A DNA stretch of 64,000 bases from Papaver somniferum (GCF_003573695.1 NC_039359.1:158154210-158218209); one strand, 5' to 3'. Shown: positions 1 through 13,354, numbered from the stretch's first letter. The notes: generated by a model from the letters alone, not told the origin. A program made the numbers and translations.

Positions 1-398
1 GGCTTTTTTCTATTGTTTAGCAAAAATTCAGAAGCTCAGACTCATGGATAGTGCCAGGGGACAGGGACACCCCCACTTGCTTAAAAGGAATAAATGTATT
101 AATATAAAAACAAAAATGTCCGTCCCTCCTTCAAAAAAAAAAAAAAAAAAAAAAAAAATAATGTGACATGCAAGTTTGTATAAACCATATAAATAATAAG
201 AAAAGGATTTTTTGGTTTTATTTTATTTGTGAGATAGAGAAAGGCGGCATGTAAGAAGTTGCCTTAGGTAGTGGTAGACCCTTCAAGCTCAAATCTGTTC
301 CTTCAAAAAAATATCTCCTTCTCTCTCAATCATTCAAAAAGTCAACAAAATCTCCATTAACAAACACTTGAAGCTTCATACTTCTTCTTCTTCTGAAT
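1..398. other. 5' flank of the host gene; no gene seen
   Basis: No coding region is recognisable here. It contains a poly(A) run at about 133-158 and leads into the first exon of the gene at 399. Bases 240-398 are probably promoter and 5' leader, because a TATA-like box lies at 188-195 and no upstream splice acceptor is obvious. Confidence 0.4.
188..195 (+). promoter_or_regulatory. possible TATA box of the three-exon host gene
   Basis: The sequence TATAAATA lies about 210 bases before the chosen ATG at 399, which would give a leader of about 180 bases. This is a motif and position argument only. Confidence 0.3.
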
Positions 399-1312
399 AT
401 GGATGGGAATGGGGATGATCTAAGAATGAAGCTATTGTTCCTTGAAAATAGAGGTGAGTTCTTCGCTTATTCTTACTGTTTTCCTCGCTTACCTTCTCTG
501 ATATTTAATTTGCATAATATTTATCAAGTAGACAAATTTCAAACTCACATCGCATAGAATAAATTATCGTCCCAATTGTTTGTTCTTGTTAACAAAGTGA
601 ATTTGCAGAGAACATGGTGATCGTAATAGTCATTAATTGTGGCATTTTTGAGTCAATCTATGGGTTGTTCTAGTTTCATAAGAGTTTCTGGTTTTTTCTT
701 ACACTCCCACTACACCTTGCTTGCTTTTGATGAGTTCCTTCATTTGTGTCTTCTTTGCAGAAAGTCTGGCAAGACTTTTGTTCCCAAATGAAGCACAAGT
801 TAGAATAGGAATTACAGAAGTCGATGACACTGTGAAGCTTCTCCCATTGTATGCCATGAACTTGAACGAAACTCCATTATCCGTTTCTAAGGAAGAACAA
901 GTTGCTCTAATTCATAGGATAACTACGGTCTCAAAATCTGGTATTTACATTTAATAACACCCCATTTACATACATATAATGTAAAATGCATGATAGGTTA
1001 GCAGATGAAGAGAGGTGAAAATTTTGAATAATTAACTTTGTGAAAATTTCATGTGAAACCATAGCTGGATATTTATTTCTAACATGGAATGCAGTTGAGC
1101 TTGGAAAGCGTTATTTTCCTCGGTGCAATGAAGTACTCGATAAAATAATGGAGTCGGATGAATTATTAGAGCTCGCCGGTTATAACTCTGACATCCCTGA
1201 AGAGCGAGTAATAAAGAGGAAGAAGTTTATGGAGCTACAAGAGATGTTGGAAATGGCATTTAACCAAGACAAAGAAGACACCATTTCAACTTCGTCATCG
1301 AGTTCCATCTAA
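399..1312 (+). CDS. three-exon gene for a 150-residue plant protein of unknown function
   Basis: I do not recognise the family. Exons are 399-453, 761-940 and 1095-1312. Both introns are phase 1 with GT-AG borders (GTGAGT donor at 454, TTCTTTGCAG acceptor ending at 760, GT donor at 941, GCAG acceptor ending at 1094), so the frame passes cleanly to TAA at 1310-1312. The protein starts MDGNGDDLRMKLLFLENR. Its middle contains a charged stretch with VRIGITEVDD and LLPLYAMNLNETPLS. Its last exon carries YFPRCNEVLDK and LLELAGYNSD followed by a lysine-rich helix, and it ends in a short serine run. I see no signal peptide or membrane segment, so it is probably soluble. A single-exon relative lies at 54096-54277. 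The coherent phases and the paralogue argue for a real gene; expression is not shown. Confidence 0.72.
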
Positions 1313-1435
1313 CTAAGATAATGAAACCTTTCATATCATGTTGTAATAATTACATGGAGAAAGTCATTTATGTTGTACTGTTTTTATGCAACGAGTGACC
1401 TATAGATGAGTACACTTATACTTAAATTAGCCAAT

Positions 1436-1440
1436 ACTGG
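1436..1440. repeat. target-site duplication, left (ACTGG)
   Basis: This 5-bp sequence precedes the 5' LTR. It matches ACCGG at 14977-14981 except for one base, as expected for an old Gypsy insertion. Confidence 0.65.
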
Positions 1441-2380
1441 TGTGTACATATTTCATCATCAAACACGTGTATACAGAAAGACACGTGGAGAGCATGCGGA
1501 CAAAGTCATCAAAACATGATGACACACGCTCATAGCCAAGAAGCCCATCCCGTCGACGTCGGATCTTTGCCCGAACAAATCTAAGGGAAGAAGTTAAAAG
1601 ATGTATCGAAAACACGATGTACTGCGGAGCACCAAATAACTCCCGAAGAGTTACTTTATCTCATCCCAAAAGAAGCTAAGATCAACGGTGAAGAGAAGAT
1701 TAACTAACATGGATGTGACAGGGGAAGAAGACGCTTGTCTGACACGAGCATGCGTCTCAACTACCCGCATTAAACACTCTGAGCAGTATACGTGTCGATC
1801 AACCCGTGGAACGAACGAGGATGACTCTACGTGATCAAGTAATGAGCGAAGATCTCCGCGTGATGGACACAAAACACAAGAAGATAAGGTTCCAACGGCC
1901 CTCAGAAATGGGTCCCACACTCTAACCCTATAAATACCCCCTCTCCACCAAGAGTGGGGGATGGGAAAAACGAGGGAGAGAAGGAGAGAGAGAAGGATTG
2001 TGAGTGTAAGCTTTTCCTTTACAATACACAGACCTATGTCAACTCCAAAGTCACTCGACTATATCTGTAATCATCAAGTACATAGTGAAACAACAACCCC
2101 GTGGATGTAGGCCTTAGTGATGAACCACGTAAATCCCAGTCTTATTTACATTTCAGCACTTTATATTCGTCTAACGCTCCATGAGTTTTACTTTTATACT
2201 TCGTTTTCTTTATCTTCCCCTGCGTAAACGCCTCTCGTGATATTATTAGATGAGGCTATGATAAACCCGAAGGTTTTGAGCCAAGGAATCAATGCAATTG
2301 TATCATCAGTGCGAGTATGTACCTAGAGTGCGAACATTGTTTGTGAAAATATAGATGCCTTTGTGATTTACAGGTTCACA
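1441..2380 (+). repeat. 5' LTR of Tat-like Gypsy copy 1
   Basis: The LTR spans 940 bases from TGTGTACATA to GGTTCACA. It matches 14047-14976 along its whole length, with small indels such as an extra GAGAGA-rich stretch near 1980. It carries a TATA box at 1929-1936. The Tat primer site follows three bases after its end. Confidence 0.9.
1929..1936 (+). promoter_or_regulatory. TATA box of the 5' LTR
   Basis: TATAAATA is followed by a C-rich stretch and is conserved in the 3' LTR (14536-14543) and in the second copy (58007-58014). Transcription probably begins about 30 bases downstream, defining the U3/R border. Confidence 0.6.
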
Positions 2381-2383
2381 ATT

Positions 2384-2401
2384 TGGCGCTAGAAACAGGG
2401 A
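2384..2401 (+). other. primer-binding site, best fit to tRNA-Asn
   Basis: The sequence begins TGGCGCTAGAA just after the LTR. From memory of plant tRNA-Asn(GUU), whose 3' end reads TTCTAGCGCCA, the first 11 bases pair perfectly and the rest only partly. The same site is at 58469-58486 in copy 2. Confidence 0.6.
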
Positions 2402-2910
2402 CTGCGTCCCGGTAAAAGATTTATCTTATCCTGTGATTTCATCTAAAATTAGCATATGATTGCTCTGCTTCATTAGCTTTAGCAGTACTTACCTCTTGTT
2501 AACTTTACCATATTAAAAAACGCACCTGTTATCTTCGATAGCCCTGGCAGTATCTGTCGAAGCAATTTAAACTGGTTAAAAGATTTACCGCTTAGGTCCA
2601 TGAATTTGTATTTTTTTTAGATCTCGTACGGACCTCTCTTTCCGGTGGGTTTTCGAAAATTTTCAAAAGATCCACGTGCATTTTCAAAGGGATCTTTTCG
2701 CGTTTCCACGTACTTTCACTGGACCCGCACTTTTGATAAGACTTTAACCCATGTATTTTCACTCATATGTTTTAATCAAATGAGTTTTTCCCTGCCTTGG
2801 AGTAAGGTATTTCGCAAAACTGACCCGATCCGCACGGACATTTCTGTTTCTCGCTGTTTAAAATTCCCTTGTGCAGAAAGAAAACGACAAAAGGACCCAC
2901 GATAGAAAAG

Positions 2911-5561
2911 ATGCAAGAAGCAGGAAAATCCAAAGCCTCGTCGAAGGAAGCACCAAGGACAACCCCGGTCATCACCGGGAGCAAGCAGAAAGGAGACAAA
3001 GCCAAAATGACTAGTCAGAGGCAGGATACTGCGGAAATCACTTCGCCTATGAACGCTAACTCCGTTGCAGCCGAGGCTCTCAGAGCAGCGGCGATAAAGT
3101 ACAGTACGGCAGCGGCAGCCCCAAAGGCTGCGGAAGCCAGCAAAACTCTTGCTACGAATCGATTTCACCAACCAAGAGAAAGGGTGGATGAATCAAGAAC
3201 ACATCAACCCGCGCACCCACAAACCTTCGGAATGCCATCAACAAACGATCAGAATCAAACTATGCCGACGGCTCTAACACCGCAGATGGGCACTCCGCCC
3301 GATTTGGAAATGCCAACAATCGAAGCTGAACCTCCACCACCTTTAGTGCAAACCATAGAAGAAGGTGACACCATGGCCGTAGTAGCATGAGATGGGACTC
3401 CCAATCAGGGGTCAAACCAATCACATCGATTGATGGCTGAGCTTGAAGAATTGAAGAAGAGCCAGCAGGTTTACGCAGATGTCGTAGCTCTGCTGTCCAG
3501 AGAAAACCAAGATTTAAAAGACCGGATTGCCCTAAGCACGAAGACCAGCCAGCAACTTGATGAAGCAAATTCAAAGGAAGCTAATGGAGACGCGACTAGG
3601 GGAAGTAGCGCATCCGACCCGGATTATAATGACGGAGAGTCAGACTATCACGAGCAGAAGAGCGTAGGTCACCACCGCGCGATGGAAGAGCTGCGTGATG
3701 AAATGATGGCCGAGATCAGGAAGTTAAAGAGTAGACAAGGCGGGGGAAGAGTAGAAGAGGTCATGAGAGAGGCTAATTCCACGCCCCTAACTCATCGCCT
3801 GGCCAACACCCCTATTCCGCTGAAGTGCCCTGTCCCGACCTTCGAATGCTATGACGGATCCAGTGATCCCGCTTCACATATTCGGTATTATAACCGTGTT
3901 TTAGCCAGATGGATTCAGAACGACGCCGTACTCTGTAGATACTTCCCATCAAGCCTGAAGGGATCAGCATTGTCTTGGTTTGATAATTTTCCGCCGGACT
4001 CCATCCACTCCTACGAGCAACTCGCAGAAAAGTTCTTAAGAACTTACATGTACAACAAAGCCGTTAACACCGGAATGAATAAGCTCTTTTCGCTAGAAAT
4101 TGGCTACAAGGAAACCACGAGGGAATACACTAAACAGATGACACAAGATCTTCCAAGCCATAGGAAGTGTGGACCCAGTGGTAAGTATCAATTGCTACAA
4201 GTGGGGATTATACCGAATGAGTCCACTATTTGTTGAGATTCATGGAAGCGTGCCTAAGACAGAGGGAGATCTTCGAATAATTATTGAAAAGCACGCTCGT
4301 CTTGAAGAAATCCAGCGTGAAAACCCGAGGGCGTATCCGCAGAGGTCTCACCGTACCAATTCCGCAGAACAAACCAATGGGGCCAAAAGGAATAGCTCAG
4401 TGGAACGGCCTCACGAAGATAGGAAGGAACGAAGGGGTGAACGACGAAAAGACGATCGAAAATTCGAAGATCAAGTTTACACGAAACTCAATGCTAGCTA
4501 TGCTCGGATCCTGCGAGAGATCAAAGGAAGGGAAAATTTGGAGTGGCCATGGTCTAAGGGAAAACATCCCCCAAGAACCGAGAAGTCTAAAGATTACTGT
4601 GAATATCACTGCTTCAACGGACACCAGACCGAGAAATGTAAAAACCTCAAAATAGTGATCCAAAAACTGATTGATGATGGCGAACTCCACCATTATATAC
4701 GAAAGGATGTCGCGGAAGATATATCCAAACGGACCAAGCCAGTCCAACTTCCAGAGGGGAACCGCACAATCAACACCATCTCGTGTTCTGAAGCCGCAGG
4801 GCCCTCACTTACAACGCAGATAGGAAAGAGGCTATGGAAGCAGTTCGAGGACCGCTGCGAATTGTATAAGATTGATGGTGTAGAGGTGGATGAGCACGAA
4901 GAGTGGATGGACTCTCCTATTATCTTCGATGCTGAAGATATCGAAGAAGATATGTAAGACCATAATGACCCCCTGGTCCTAACACTACCAGTGGCTGGAT
5001 GTAACCTCAAAAAGATCCTCACAGATGGGGGAAGCTCGGTAAACGTTCTATTCTACGACGAATTCAAACGAATGAAGCTCCATGAAGAACATCTAATGAC
5101 CTCTTATTACACCATCTACGGATTCAATGGAACACCCACGGAGCCATTGGGAGACATCGTGTTACAGGTTAACGCCGGACCCATGAAAGTAGAAACACGA
5201 TTCAGCGTGGTTGACGCCTCATCCCCCTACAACGCCATTATTGGACGAAAGTGGTTACATAAACTCAAAGGAGTGGCGGAAACTTACTACCAATATCTTA
5301 GATTCCCTACACCTGAGGGAGTGATGGAAATCAAGGGAGACCGAGTCTCTGCAAGAGAGTTCCAAGCCACTCAGGATCGTATCAACAACGAACAAGAAGA
5401 GCAGCGAAAAACCCGAAGAATTAAAAATAAAGAAGCCGCGAAAGAAAAGGCCATAGACCTGTTCCTCAAGGAAACACAGGAGGGGTTTGACAAAGGATGA
5501 TAATTCCTAAAACAGAAACAGGTACTTCAGCAGCCAACGAAGGACAGAACATACCAAATAG
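2911..5561 (+). pseudogene. gag-protease pseudogene of Tat-like Gypsy copy 1
   Basis: This is the counterpart of the open gag-pro frame at 58921-61620. Recognisable parts are an alanine-rich N-terminus, a coiled-coil stretch near 3430-3560, a Retrotrans_gag domain near 3830-4330, a zinc-knuckle-like C..H..GH..C motif near 4600 and an aspartic protease with DGGSSVN near 5025. Breaks seen against copy 2 are: an ATG changed to ATA just before 2911, a TGA at 3388-3390, an in-frame deletion of about 39 bases near 3575, a one-base insertion near 4135, a TAA at 4955-4957, and several small deletions around 5475-5560. A TAG followed by CAATCA at 5559-5567 matches the gag-pro stop of copy 2. It cannot make a full Gag. 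Confidence 0.85.
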
Positions 5562-8500
5562 CAATCAAAGAACGTCCCAGTCCTCGGGGATCCGAAGCCG
5601 GTGTTCACACCAGTAGAGCCCGTGAAAGAAATCAACATAGGAACGGAAGAAAACCCGAAGATGATCAAAGTAGGGACCATAATGGACGAAAAAGAGAGAT
5701 TCCTTAACCAAATTACTTAAAGAATACGCGGATGTATTCGCCTGGAAGCTAGGAGATATGCCGGGGATTGACCCGAAAATAATCCAACACGAGCTGCGCA
5801 TCAAACCAGGCACGCCACCTTTCAGGCAGAAAATAAGAAAAGTTGCACCGGAGTACCATAAGGCAGTGGAAAAAGAACTTCGGAAACTACTAGAAGCGGG
5901 TTCATCAAAGAAGTCAAGTACCCTACATGGATCTCCAACATGGTCGTCGTTCCTAAGAAAAATGGAGGGGTTAGGATATGCATCGATTTTACTAACCTCA
6001 ACAAGGCATGTCCAAAGGACAGCTATCCCCTGCCAAGCATAGATCAGCTGGTTGAAGCTAGAAGGATACGAAGAGCTGTCTTTCATGGATGGATATTCTG
6101 GTTACAACCAAGTAGCCCTGGCAGAAGAAGATCAACTACACACAGCATTCTACACCCCACATGGCCTTTATTGCTACACTAGAATGCCCTTTGGACTTCG
6201 AAACGCAGGGGCAACATACCAAAGAATGGTCGATGCTATCTTCAGGCCATGGATGGTAGTACCTTAGAAGTCTACGTTGATGACATGCTCGTCAAAAGTA
6301 AGCTGCGCAAAGATCACCATCAGGATCTGAGAGATATCTTCGAAGCAATGAGGAAGCATCACATGAAAGTAAACCCAGAGAAATGCACCTTCGGTGTCAC
6401 TTCAGGGAAATTCCTCGGATATCTGGTAACAAAAAGGGGCATTGAGGTAGACCCAGCGAAGATTCAAGCCATAGTAGAAATGCCATCCCCGAAGAATTTA
6501 AAAGAGTGCAGAAGCTCAATGGGTCCATAGCAGCCTTGGGCAGATTTATTGCCCGATCCTCGGACAAATGCAAACATTTTTTCAATATTCTCAAAAAAGG
6601 GAGTAAGTTTGAATGGACCGCAGAATGCGAAGAAGCCTTCCAGAAAATCAAAGAACACCTGCTTCAATTCCAATCCTGCAGAAGCCTGATCCTGATGAGG
6701 TTTTGGCATTGTACATAGCAGCGACGGAAGACGCAGTTAGCGCAGTGTTGGTCAAAACCAATACGAAGATAGAACAGCCTATTATTAGTAGTAAGACCCT
6801 CAATTCTGCGGAAAGGAACTACACGAAGATCGAACAACTTATCCTAGCATTGGTATGGGCTACTCAAAAGCTGAGAACCTACTTCCTAACTCACTTCATC
6901 CGGGTCCCATGCAAAGCACCACTGGAAGCAGTCCTTAAAAGCGCAGGAAAAGTGGGCAGAATAGCCAAGTGGAACACCCACCTGGACCAATTCAACATCA
7001 TTCATGAAATTCAACATTCCCGAAAATCCCAAGTTTTGGCGGATTTCTTAGCAGACCTCCCCCTGGACAACGACGAAGAGATTAGGGAATACCAGAAGCC
7101 GAGGAAGAAAGCAAGGATCCAATGGATATCCTCGAACCCGCGAGTCAAAGACAATGGGAAGTCTTCGTCGATGGTTCCAAAAATAAGGAAGGAGCAGGAA
7201 TAGGCATCGTCATCACCACCCCAACCGGAGAAAGGATCGTACAGGCACTCAGGTTAGAATTCAAAGAGCATACTAACAACATCGTCGAATACGAGGCAGT
7301 CGTACATGCCCTCCGTTTAATAATAGAGATGGGGGTAACCGATGTAAGACTGACAAGTGATTCGCAGCTTGTCATACGGCAAATAGGGCTCGAGTACAAT
7401 GTGTACGACGACACCCTCTCAGCTTACATGGCCTTGGTCCAAACATTGGCATCACAAATTCCGAACATCAAGTTCCGGCACTTATGCAGAAGGGATCTCA
7501 GGCACGCGGATGCCCTAGCATATATATCATCCATGCTGAAGGACAAAAGCGTCGAAGCTATTAAAATAACAAGGGTATACGAGCCTTCGATTGCATCACA
7601 ATTCTCCTTCGCTACCAATCAAGATACAGTGGAAGAAAATATCGAAGACCAGGTAGGAGAAGACATCCATAACGATTTTGACGAAGAAGATATCCTGTCA
7701 AGAGCAAATCAAGACGAAGATTTCAGCAACGAAGATGATTGGAGAATGGTGATCCATGCGTTTCTAAGAAGGAACCTTACCCGCGGATAAACAAGCCAGG
7801 AAAATACTCTCCAAAGTAGGAAGATATGACCTTCGGGATGGAATCCTGTACAAGAAATCCTTCCTCGGACCGTTGCTGCTTGTCCAGAAAGAGGGGCATC
7901 GAATTCTAAACGACATCCATTATGGTGACGCAGGGAATCATAGCGGCATGAGATCACTAGCCGACAAAGCAAAAATGCAAGGATATTACTGGCCCACAAT
8001 GATACAGGATGCCGCAAGAATGTCCCGACGTGTGAAGAATGTCAGCGTTTCGCCAAAAAGATACACGCGCCAGCAACAATGTTAAATTCAGTAGATAGCC
8101 CGTGGCCATTTGCAAAATGGGGCATAGATATCGTCGGGCCTTTCATCGAAGGATCAGGGAAAAGACGATTTTTGATAGTAGCCACGGACTACTTCAGTAA
8201 ATGGGTGGAAGCTAAAGCCTTAGCCAGGATCAGAGACGTGGATGTGTTTACTTTCATATTCCAAACATCATTTGCAGGTTCGGCATACCAGCAGAAATCG
8301 TGTCCGATAATGGTAAGCAGTTACAGGGGAAAAATATAGACATGCTCTTCGATACTTTCAAAATAAGGAAGAACAAATCCACCCCCATATACCCTCAAAG
8401 CAACGGACAAGCGGAAGCCACTAACAAGACCCTCGCCCTTATCCTCAAAAAGCAATTAGACGAACATAAGGGGCGATGGTGTGAACAGTTGCACAATGTT

Positions 8501-8957
8501 ATGGGCATACAGGACAACACGAAGATCTGCCACTGGGGAATCCCCGTTTCTCCTCACTTATGGAGCTGAAGCAGTCATCCCAACAGAGATCCTCATGCCA
8601 ACCACAAAGACCGAAGCATGGGAGAAAAATCTCACAACAGACATGATGTTAGAGAGATTGGACGACCTGGAAGGAAGAAGGGAAGCAGCATTGCAGAAGA
8701 TGGAAAATTATCAACGAAGACTAGCAAGGGAGTACAACAAAAAGGTAAAACTTCGAAATTTTGTAGAGGGGCAGTATGTGCTAAGAACAATCCCACAGTA
8801 TCAACGAGAAAGAAATGGGGAAAGCTAGCACCTATGGGGAGGACCTTTTATAATACACGACATTGCGGGAAACGGTTCCTACTATCTTCGCAATCTGAAA
8901 GGCGAGGTTCTCCGGCATCCTTGGAATGCTAAGTGGCTCAAACCGTACTACCCATAG
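5562..8957 (+). pseudogene. pol pseudogene (RT, two RNase H, integrase) of Tat-like Gypsy copy 1
   Basis: Domains in order: reverse transcriptase (5750-6530), with motifs VPKKNGG, FMDGYSGYNQ, MPFGLRNAG and YVDDML spread over different frames; a Ty3-type RNase H lacking the usual catalytic start (about 6700-6950); an archaeal-type RNase H from about 7150 with FVDGSKN, EYEAV, SDSQLV and RHADALAY; a zinc-binding integrase N-terminus (7890-8085); and the integrase core with GIDIVGP, SDNGKQ and a later glutamate (8100-8560). The C-terminal tail ends at TAG 8955-8957. Frameshifts occur near 5700, 5905, 6055, 6240, 6510, 6675, 7785 and 8270 among others, so no complete polyprotein can be made. Confidence 0.87.
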
Positions 8958-9590
8958 GAGCAACGCAGCTTTGCATCTGCGTGAAGAATACCAGAAGAAG
9001 AAGGCAGCGTAACCGCTCTACATGTTTCTATCTCTGGACGAGGAGTAGCAGGCCTCAACCTATCAATCAAACAAGCTTTCTGAAATTCAAGTAAAAAACT
9101 TATCAACAATATTGGGGAAAGTAGTTAATCTACAATCTCTCAGGGCTCCCCCATCAGTGTCCATAAGTGTAAGACAGGGGGAAGGCACCCAGCAGAAAGA
9201 GATACCCAACCAATCTTAAGGCAACGGGTCGACGGAATGGGTGTATGTAAATATTTTAACCCCATATCCTAGAACGTTGCCTCGGCCCCACCGTCTGGGA
9301 ATCCTCTGGCCAAGGGTTCGCCAGCGGGGTGACAGGTCTCAAGACGATCACGAAGGTACCTCCCTTCGGTATCGCACCCAAACACTTAAAACACTCTTCT
9401 TTTGTTTTTAGTGTCCTTCCTCACAATGCTTAAAATAAACAACAAACTGATATTGCAGGTATATCAAAAGAATGATCCATTTCATAAAGGTTGGTTACAA
9501 AAAGCGGCAAGGCCAATCAAGGAAAACACATCAAAAATATTCTTTTTACAAAATACTAGCAAAATCTAACGGAAGGCTAATGCGCGGTCT
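8958..9590. other. non-coding spacer between pol and the antisense frame of Gypsy copy 1
   Basis: No convincing frame is present. A purine tract (AGACAGGGGGAAGG) lies near 9171-9184 and could act as an internal polypurine tract, but this is only a resemblance. Confidence 0.4.
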
Positions 9591-12500
9591 CTACTTAGAT
9601 GATGCCGCCCCATCAGCAGGGTTGTTCCGAAGAGTTGAAGGGACGCTCCCACCAGATGAGGGTCCCGAGGAGCCAGGCAAGGAGGCAGGTACAGGACGAC
9701 GCGGATAGCTCTTGACGAGGCCATGCTCGGTCTTAAGGCCAAGCTCAATCTTCTCCAGCATCTTGTTTGTCTCCTCAGCCAATTGACACCGAGCCTTATG
9801 CATAATAACTGTCGTCCGCTGGTGGGCTTGAGATAACAACGAGATAGACGATTCACTTCTTTAGAAGCAGCACCAACGGCCTCCTCGCGGGATGCCGCCA
9901 AACTCTTAAAATGATTAGTCTGTTCTTCCTGCTGCGCTAAGGAAGATTGAGCCTTTTCAAATTTTTCATTTGCACGCGGAGTTGTCCCTCGAGCTCTGAA
10001 AAAGACAACACAAGGGAGTTAGCACAGAAAAGACACAATCACACTCGACGAAATAGGTTATACCTTCGACACAAGCCGAAGCCTCTTCATACTCATTAAC
10101 AACCGCATCTCGCGCTTCATCAAGATAGTCATATTCCTCGGATAATTTCTTATAATCTAGTTGAAGGTTGGTGAGAGTAAATTGACTGGCATCTAATTCT
10201 ACCTGCTTCATCGAATCCATGTGACGAAGGTGGTTGACTTCGTTGTTTATCTCTTACCCCTTTGCTAAGTCTGTACATACATACTTCGAGATTCCTCTCA
10301 GACTCAGCCTGGCGGGCTATTTCAGCGCGAGACGCAGCAAGGGCTTTGCTGAGAGCCCCAACTTCGGCTCTGGCATCGTCCCTTTCTCTAGTAAGACACA
10401 CATACTCTCCTTAATTCCCGGAAAAGGAAGGGAGCGAGCCTTTGTAATTCCTCTTCCAGAAGATATTCTAGACTCCAACAACGAAGTACGCTCACGGGAT
10501 TCCCGCAGATTCTCACGTGTCCACAGCAGCGTACCATTGAACAAAGTACGGTCATGATTATACAGATTCTGCATATCAACCATCTGAACATGCCTTGCGC
10601 GCCATCCCTCAGCTCGAGCGTCCCACTTTTTGGCTTCGCTCTTAATTTTTCGACCACTCTTTGATACGAGATTTTTGCCGTGCCCTTTCGTTTCGAAGCC
10701 ATATCAGCTCGGGGACGCCACCCACTGAGATAGGGTGGGGAGACTCAGACAGAACAACTAAGTAGTATAGAGTACAGGAATTACGAGGGTAAAAGATGAA
10801 AAGAACCAAACCTGTGAAAGCTGAAACTTGGCCGCGAGTTTGCTCTAACTCAGCGCGAACGGCGGCAAGCTCTGAACGAAGACCAGCCTCCGCTTCACCC
10901 AGCCTTTCTTTCTCTTTAAGGCTTTTCTTCAGTTCTTCTATTTCCACCTCAGCCGCAGATAATGCCTTTTCTCTGTGACGAAGCTTAGCCTCCAGCTTCA
11001 AAGATTTCGCTTAAAGAATTGATACACATGGTTACAATGCTCACTCCTCATCATCTACACATCAAACGGCAAACATTATTACACCGAAGGATTCAATTGT
11101 CACGAAGAGATATGTACGAAGACTTACCTCCAAGACACGCTGCTGGGAAAACCATATTGGTACCCATCGGCTATGGCCATCATGTCAACAAAGGGAGGCT
11201 CCGATACGAGGGTAGCTCGGAACACTCAAGCTTTTCCCCCACATCTCAGCAACACGCGCCTCAAGATAGTTCCATCATCCGACGGGTATAAGCATCGGAA
11301 TCTTTCTCACCAGCAACCACCGGGGCAGGATGGGGGAACAAACAGACTCTTTTCTTGAGCCAATCCATTATGGCATCCTCACCCTCAAACGTCAGCGAAT
11401 GAGGGAAATCCTCGGAAGGCGAGACCACAGACTTCCCCTTTGCTGATTTGCCCCATCGGCACAAGTTTCGGCATCAACATGCGCATTGTGATCATCCGCG
11501 CCCTCATTCTGAACACAGCGTCTTCCTTACCAGAACCCCGAGCACATCCCAATCATCATTGGGGGAAAGCAAAGAAAAGTCTTCGGGAAAATCGAGGGCA
11601 TCGTCAAAGAGTTCCCCTGCGGAATAATCCTGTCAAAGGAGAACTCTTGAGAAATGGTGGGGAGAGTTTCCGCAGCCTCACCAGCAGGAGCAACATGTCC
11701 GCGATAAACACTGTCGTCACCACCGCGGTATTATTTCTCCCTCAACACCATCACAACCCGCACCAATCTCTTCCTCGACATTAGGAGGGGAAGTATCAGT
11801 GCGTTCTTCCCCATCAGACATTTCCTCATCCTCGGCAAACTCTTCGTTCACCGGACTGGTAACTTCTTCATGAACCTCAGCCTCACCCGTCACAATGGTA
11901 GAAGACTGCTTCGGCCCAATCTTTTTCTTCTTCGACACCTGCAAACCAACACACGTTCCACAAAAAGAGTTATTTCTTCATACAAAGTTTGATTTTCAAA
12001 AAAGGAGGGGCGCGGCCAGAATCTACAATAACCATACCTTGGCAGTAGTGGCACTCTTCGATGGAAGTATAGCACCAGAACCTTCCTCCTCGTCTCCTTC
12101 AACGACGTCGAGAGCATAAGGAAAGTTCATGCCTTCGAAATTTAAACGCCAAGGACAGAAATCTCCATAACGAGCAGGAGGAGATTCACGAGGCCTGCTG
12201 CTCTCAGAAGGACGCCAACCGCGCGGACCGGGAATCCAACCATACGCCCAAGGACCAACAATTTCAATAACAGTGGCGTGCCACTCATAATCATGGTCAC
12301 GCTTGATCCTTTCGCGCGGGAAAAAGTTTCCGCTGACTCGACCCCTCGGTGCCTGGAACATATTTCAGTTTGGCATCGCTCACCTCGCTTAACAGACGAA
12401 TTTCGCCCCGAGGAGCAGCGAGGTTCCGAAGGCTAACACTCCACGGTTTACGGTTCCTACTATTGACATAATCCCAAAGTAGTTGTTGAAGTTTTCAGGA

Positions 12501-13354
12501 GTATACCATTCCCTCTCAGCGGGATTTGGAACGTAAAATGTCATCGTCGTCTCCCCTTACTCCGCAGATAACATTCCCTCAGTGCACGAAGATAATTCCC
12601 CGATAATTGCGACACGGAACGACTGTGAGTATTGGTGGAAGAGCCTTCACGACCATCCAGCACATCGTAATAAAAGGAATCACCAGACTTGTACAACGGC
12701 AGCATAAGACCCGCCTCGAAGGCTCCAACCGTAGTCAACAGGTGAAACTCATCAAACTGATACTTCGAGATGAACTCGTAAGTAATATCATCCTCAGGGG
12801 CATAGAAACGAACCTCGAAGGCTTGAAGCTCATGCTTTTCCTTGAAAACTTCAAGGTCAATGTGCTTGAACGTGACTTTCTTCTTGCTGACCGAAACGTG
12901 CGTATCACCGGGGCAGCAGTCATCCTCTTCCGCGGGATCGGACGAACCAACAAAAGCTTCGGAAGCTTTCTTTTCAAAGGAGGATTCTTAGACGATTCAG
13001 TTCTCGGCACACCACCTTTGGAGTTCTTCCCTTTGAAAGAAAGTACTGGAGGCGGCGGCAGAGGGTGCTGCACGGGCTACAGAACGAAGAGGAGGAATAT
13101 CGAAGGCGCCACCACGAGGAGGTGTCTGCGTACACCTAGAGTCATCACGAGGACGAGAGCAACACGACCGGCAGATTCGAGACCAGGAGGAGAGGCCTTC
13201 GTCCCAGAAGACGAAACTTTACTACCGCGGGGATCCATTTGAGACAATCTAGAGAGATCTCCCCAGGTGGATATGTATCAGACTCTCTACGAGGAGGGGA
13301 TCTCGGTAGACTGGATGCCGGAGTTGGATAAGGAAGCCGCGGACGGTCAGACAT
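9591..13354 (-). pseudogene. antisense extra reading frame in the 3' region of Gypsy copy 1
   Basis: On the minus strand a decayed protein can be followed from MSDRPRLPYP at 13354 to a stop near 9591. From its N-terminus come: a proline- and serine-rich start; a globular stretch with YEFISKYQFDEFHLLTTVG near 12735 and FEAGLMLPLYKSG; a WAYGWIPGPRGWRP motif near 12250; an acidic linker near 11850; and heptad-rich coiled coils near 10980-10750, 10400-10150 and 9950-9700. Stops and frame changes interrupt it, and intron-like gaps may exist. Tat elements such as Grande carry antisense frames in this position, and the globular part could belong to the Pfam family for putative gypsy-type transposase. 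Function is unknown; that family link is my inference. Confidence 0.6.

Noticed and set aside
2645..3171. Overlapping plus- and minus-strand frames before and within gag of copy 1
   Set aside because: They are shadows of the leader and of the gag start, with no counterpart kept in copy 2.
12607..13242. A 211-codon plus-strand frame in the Gypsy 3' region
   Set aside because: It lies opposite the better supported minus-strand coding signal and is its shadow.
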